Made by a program: the position numbers and the translations under genes
Shown here: piece by piece, positions 62,037 through 64,000 of the stretch
Position numbering within the stretch: position 1 is the first letter of the stretch
Layout: every line of letters starts with the position of its first letter
Notes under the pieces: model-generated
What the model was told of the DNA's origin: nothing
The model's input: only the letters and a program-made list of their open reading frames with translations
Databases searched by the model: none
Source: Deferrisoma camini S3R1
Lineage (GTDB): Bacteria > Desulfobacterota > Deferrisomatia > Deferrisomatales > Deferrisomataceae
DNA: 64,000 nt
Direction: 5' to 3'
Assembly: GCF_000526155.1 (NCBI RefSeq)
Contig: NZ_JAFN01000001.1
Location: forward strand, 1,637,014 to 1,701,013

Positions 62037-63452
62037 ATGAAAGACCTGAACCGAGTCATCGACCAAGTGGTCCGGGAGAAGGGCATCGACCGGGAGGTGC
62101 TGATCGACGCCCTGGAGCAGGCCATGGCCACGGCCGCCCGGCGGCAACTGGGCAACCGAGAGATCGAGGCCCAGTTCGACGAGGAGACCGGCCGCGTCCA
62201 GATCTTCGAGTACATGACCGTGGTGGAGGAGGTGGAGGACTCCTACACCCAGATCAGCCTGCAGGAGGCCCGGGAGAAGTACGACCCCGAGTGCGAGGTG
62301 GGCGACGAGCTCGGCATCCCCCTGGAGCTCGGCGAGATGGGCCGGATCACGGCCCAGGTGGCCAAGCAGGTGATCATCCAGAAGGTCCGGGAGGCCGAAC
62401 GGGAGCTGATCTACAGCGAGTTCATCGACCGCCGCGGCGAGATCATCAACGGCATCGTCCAGCGGTTCGAGCGCGGCGACATCATCGTGAACCTGGGGCG
62501 CACCGACGCGGTGCTGCCCCACGCCGAGCAGATCCGAAGCGAGAACTACCGCCAGGGCGACCGGATCCGGGCGCTGCTGCTCAAGGTGCAGAAGGAGTCC
62601 CGGGGACCGCAGCTGGTCCTGTCGCGGACCCATCCGGATTTCGTGAAGAAGCTGTTCGAGGCGGAGGTGCCCGAGATCCGGGAGGGCGTGGTGGAGATCC
62701 AGGCCTGCGCCCGCGACCCGGGCGAACGGGCGAAGATCGCCGTGGTCTCCCACGATCCGGACGTGGACCCGGTGGGCGCCTGCGTCGGCGTGCGCGGGAG
62801 CCGGGTCCGAGCCGTGGTCCAGGAGCTCCGTGGCGAACGGATCGACATCGTGGTGTGGAACGAGGAGCCGGCCATGTTCGCGGCCAACGCCCTCTCCCCC
62901 GCGCAGATCTCCCGGGTGCTGGTGGACGAGGAGCGGCACGTCATGACCGTGATCGTGCCGGAGGACCAGCTGAGCCTCGCCATCGGCCGAAGGGGCCAGA
63001 ACGTGAAGCTCGCGGCGAAGCTCATGGGGTGGCGGCTCGACATCATCACCGAGCAGGAGGCCCGACGCCGAGAGGAGGAGCGGGGCAAGATCTTGCGTCT
63101 TCCCGGCATGGACCCCCTCAAGGTGGCCCTGCTCGGCCGGATCGACGTGCACTCGCTGGAGGATCTGTCCGAGATCCCGGTCCCCAAACTGTGCGAGGCC
63201 CTCGGCCTGGACACCGAAGAGGCCGAGGCCCTGCGGGACGCGGCCAAGAAGGCCTTCGAGGCCGAGCTGATCGCCGCCACGAGCGAGGCCGCTACGGAGC
63301 GGACCGAAGGGGGGCCCGAGGAGGCGGGTCCGGGGGCCCCACCCGCGGGTGAGGAATCCGAACCGGCCGAAGAATCCGAACAAGAGGACGAAGAAGACGA
63401 GGAGCGGGCCGAGCACGGCGCCTCGGCCCCGGACCTCCCCCCGGCCGACTGA
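62037..63452 (+). CDS. nusA: Transcription termination/antitermination factor NusA
   Basis: 471 residues: an N-terminal RNA-polymerase-binding domain (1-~130), an S1 domain (RRGEIINGIVQRFERGDIIV), two KH domains (DPVGACVGVRGSRVRAVVQEL; LSLAIGRRGQNVKLAAKLMG) and one helix-hairpin-helix repeat (about 355-420). A highly acidic, probably disordered tail (EESEQEDEEDEERAEHG) ends it. NusA controls pausing and termination and often regulates its own operon. Confidence 0.95.
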   Translation: MKDLNRVIDQVVREKGIDREVLIDALEQAMATAARRQLGNREIEAQFDEETGRVQIFEYMTVVEEVEDSYTQISLQEAREKYDPECEVGDELGIPLELGEMGRITAQVAKQVIIQKVREAERELIYSEFIDRRGEIINGIVQRFERGDIIVNLGRTDAVLPHAEQIRSENYRQGDRIRALLLKVQKESRGPQLVLSRTHPDFVKKLFEAEVPEIREGVVEIQACARDPGERAKIAVVSHDPDVDPVGACVGVRGSRVRAVVQELRGERIDIVVWNEEPAMFAANALSPAQISRVLVDEERHVMTVIVPEDQLSLAIGRRGQNVKLAAKLMGWRLDIITEQEARRREEERGKILRLPGMDPLKVALLGRIDVHSLEDLSEIPVPKLCEALGLDTEEAEALRDAAKKAFEAELIAATSEAATERTEGGPEEAGPGAPPAGEESEPAEESEQEDEEDEERAEHGASAPDLPPAD

Positions 63453-63524
63453 GCCGGCCCGAGGAACCGAAGGGTAGCGCCCCCGGGGCGCATGACACGA
63501 TCTGTCCCTGGCAGGAAGGCGGGA

Positions 63525-64000
63525 ATGGCGAAGATCCGCGTATTTGAAGCCGCGAAGAAGCACGGTGTGGAGGTTCAGGCCTTGCTGGGCGCCTTGACCG
63601 ACCTGGGCGTCAAGGTCCGAAGCCACCTTTCGCCCGTGGACGAGGCCGACCTCGAGAAGGCGCTGGGCACCCTGGGCGCGGGGCAGACGCCCGAGGCCGA
63701 GGCCGCCACGGCGCCGAAGCCGGCGAAGGTGGTGCGCCGCCGCCGAAAGAAGGAAGAGACCCCGCCGCCGGAGGAACCGGCGACCGAGGCCGAAGCGGCC
63801 GGTGTGCCTGCGGAGAAACCGATTTCGGAACCCCGGGAGGAGGGCGAGGCCGCCCCTGCCGAGGCGGAGGCGCCCCCACCGGCGGAGCCCCCCGAACCCG
63901 CGGGGGAACCCACGGCTCCGGAACCGGAGCCCGCCCCGCCCGCCGAGGAGCCGTCGAAGGAGGCCGAGGTCCCTGCCGAACCCGAGGCCGGCGAGCCCGC
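63525..64000 (+). CDS. infB: Translation initiation factor IF-2 (5' part only)
   Basis: The first ~158 codons are visible and the frame runs off the right edge. The N-terminal IF2_N domain (MAKIRVFEAAKKHGVEVQAL, LGALTDLGVKVRSHLSPVDE) is followed by a basic RRRRKKEE patch and a long Pro/Glu/Ala-rich linker, typical before the GTPase domain. GGAAGG precedes ATG 63525. The ylxR-like gene usually found between nusA and infB is absent (72-base gap). Confidence 0.9.
   Translation, partial: MAKIRVFEAAKKHGVEVQALLGALTDLGVKVRSHLSPVDEADLEKALGTLGAGQTPEAEAATAPKPAKVVRRRRKKEETPPPEEPATEAEAAGVPAEKPISEPREEGEAAPAEAEAPPPAEPPEPAGEPTAPEPEPAPPAEEPSKEAEVPAEPEAGEP

Overview
This window is about 70% G+C and densely packed. 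Most gene boundaries are ATGA or GTGA overlaps with clear AGGAGG-type ribosome binding sites. A complex I locus without NuoEFG, a PEP-CTERM protein, a cobalamin riboswitch and an S1-type Tex protein together suggest a deltaproteobacterial (Desulfobacterota) chromosome, perhaps close to Deferrisoma or the Desulfuromonadia. That placement rests on gene content only. I found no rRNA, tRNA, CRISPR array, prophage or transposase gene.

Layout. 1-9.6 kb: recG (runs off the left edge), a PP-loop tRNA-thiolation protein, purine nucleoside phosphorylase, a RodZ-like protein and a TPR lipoprotein form a leftward block. A stand-alone receiver, an mtnP-pfkB pair and rlmN follow. 9.6-16 kb: a cobalamin riboswitch with a terminator leads into an ABC-2 exporter, precorrin-2 methyltransferase and BtuCDF. 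16-25.4 kb: a tiny self-contained transcription unit, a metallopeptidase with M1-, M28- and PDZ-like parts, a hybrid histidine kinase, ferritin, tex (between two inverted ~300-bp repeats) and a DUF6485 protein. 25.6-38.1 kb: nuoABCD-HIJK, then four antiporter-like subunits and an 88-residue membrane protein, without nuoEFG. 38.3-49.6 kb: a chemoreceptor with a Cys-rich HAMP-adjacent insert, a thioesterase, a PEP-CTERM-type TPR lipoprotein, a PEP-CTERM protein behind a sigma-54-like promoter, larB-larE, a TlpA-like pair and lysA. 49.7-55.3 kb: a B12-binding radical SAM protein with a CX4CX2C cluster motif, an acyl-adenylating enzyme and two divergent FeeM-like N-acyltransferases, which look like a small lipid or N-acyl product cluster. 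55.3-64 kb: comEA-like, adenine deaminase, an unknown Cys-rich protein, a TolC-family protein, an ArsP-like permease, and rimP-nusA-infB running off the right edge.

The most striking non-coding theme is repeats. At least three families of dispersed, often palindromic sequence (a ~75-265 bp mosaic element, a ~300 bp element, and degenerate heptamer or nonamer iterons) fill almost every large gap. They begin at or inside the stop codon of the adjacent gene in at least seven cases (pnp, rlmN, btuD, nuoI, the nuoL-like gene, nuoN, and the TlpA-like gene). They also break up the nuo operon.
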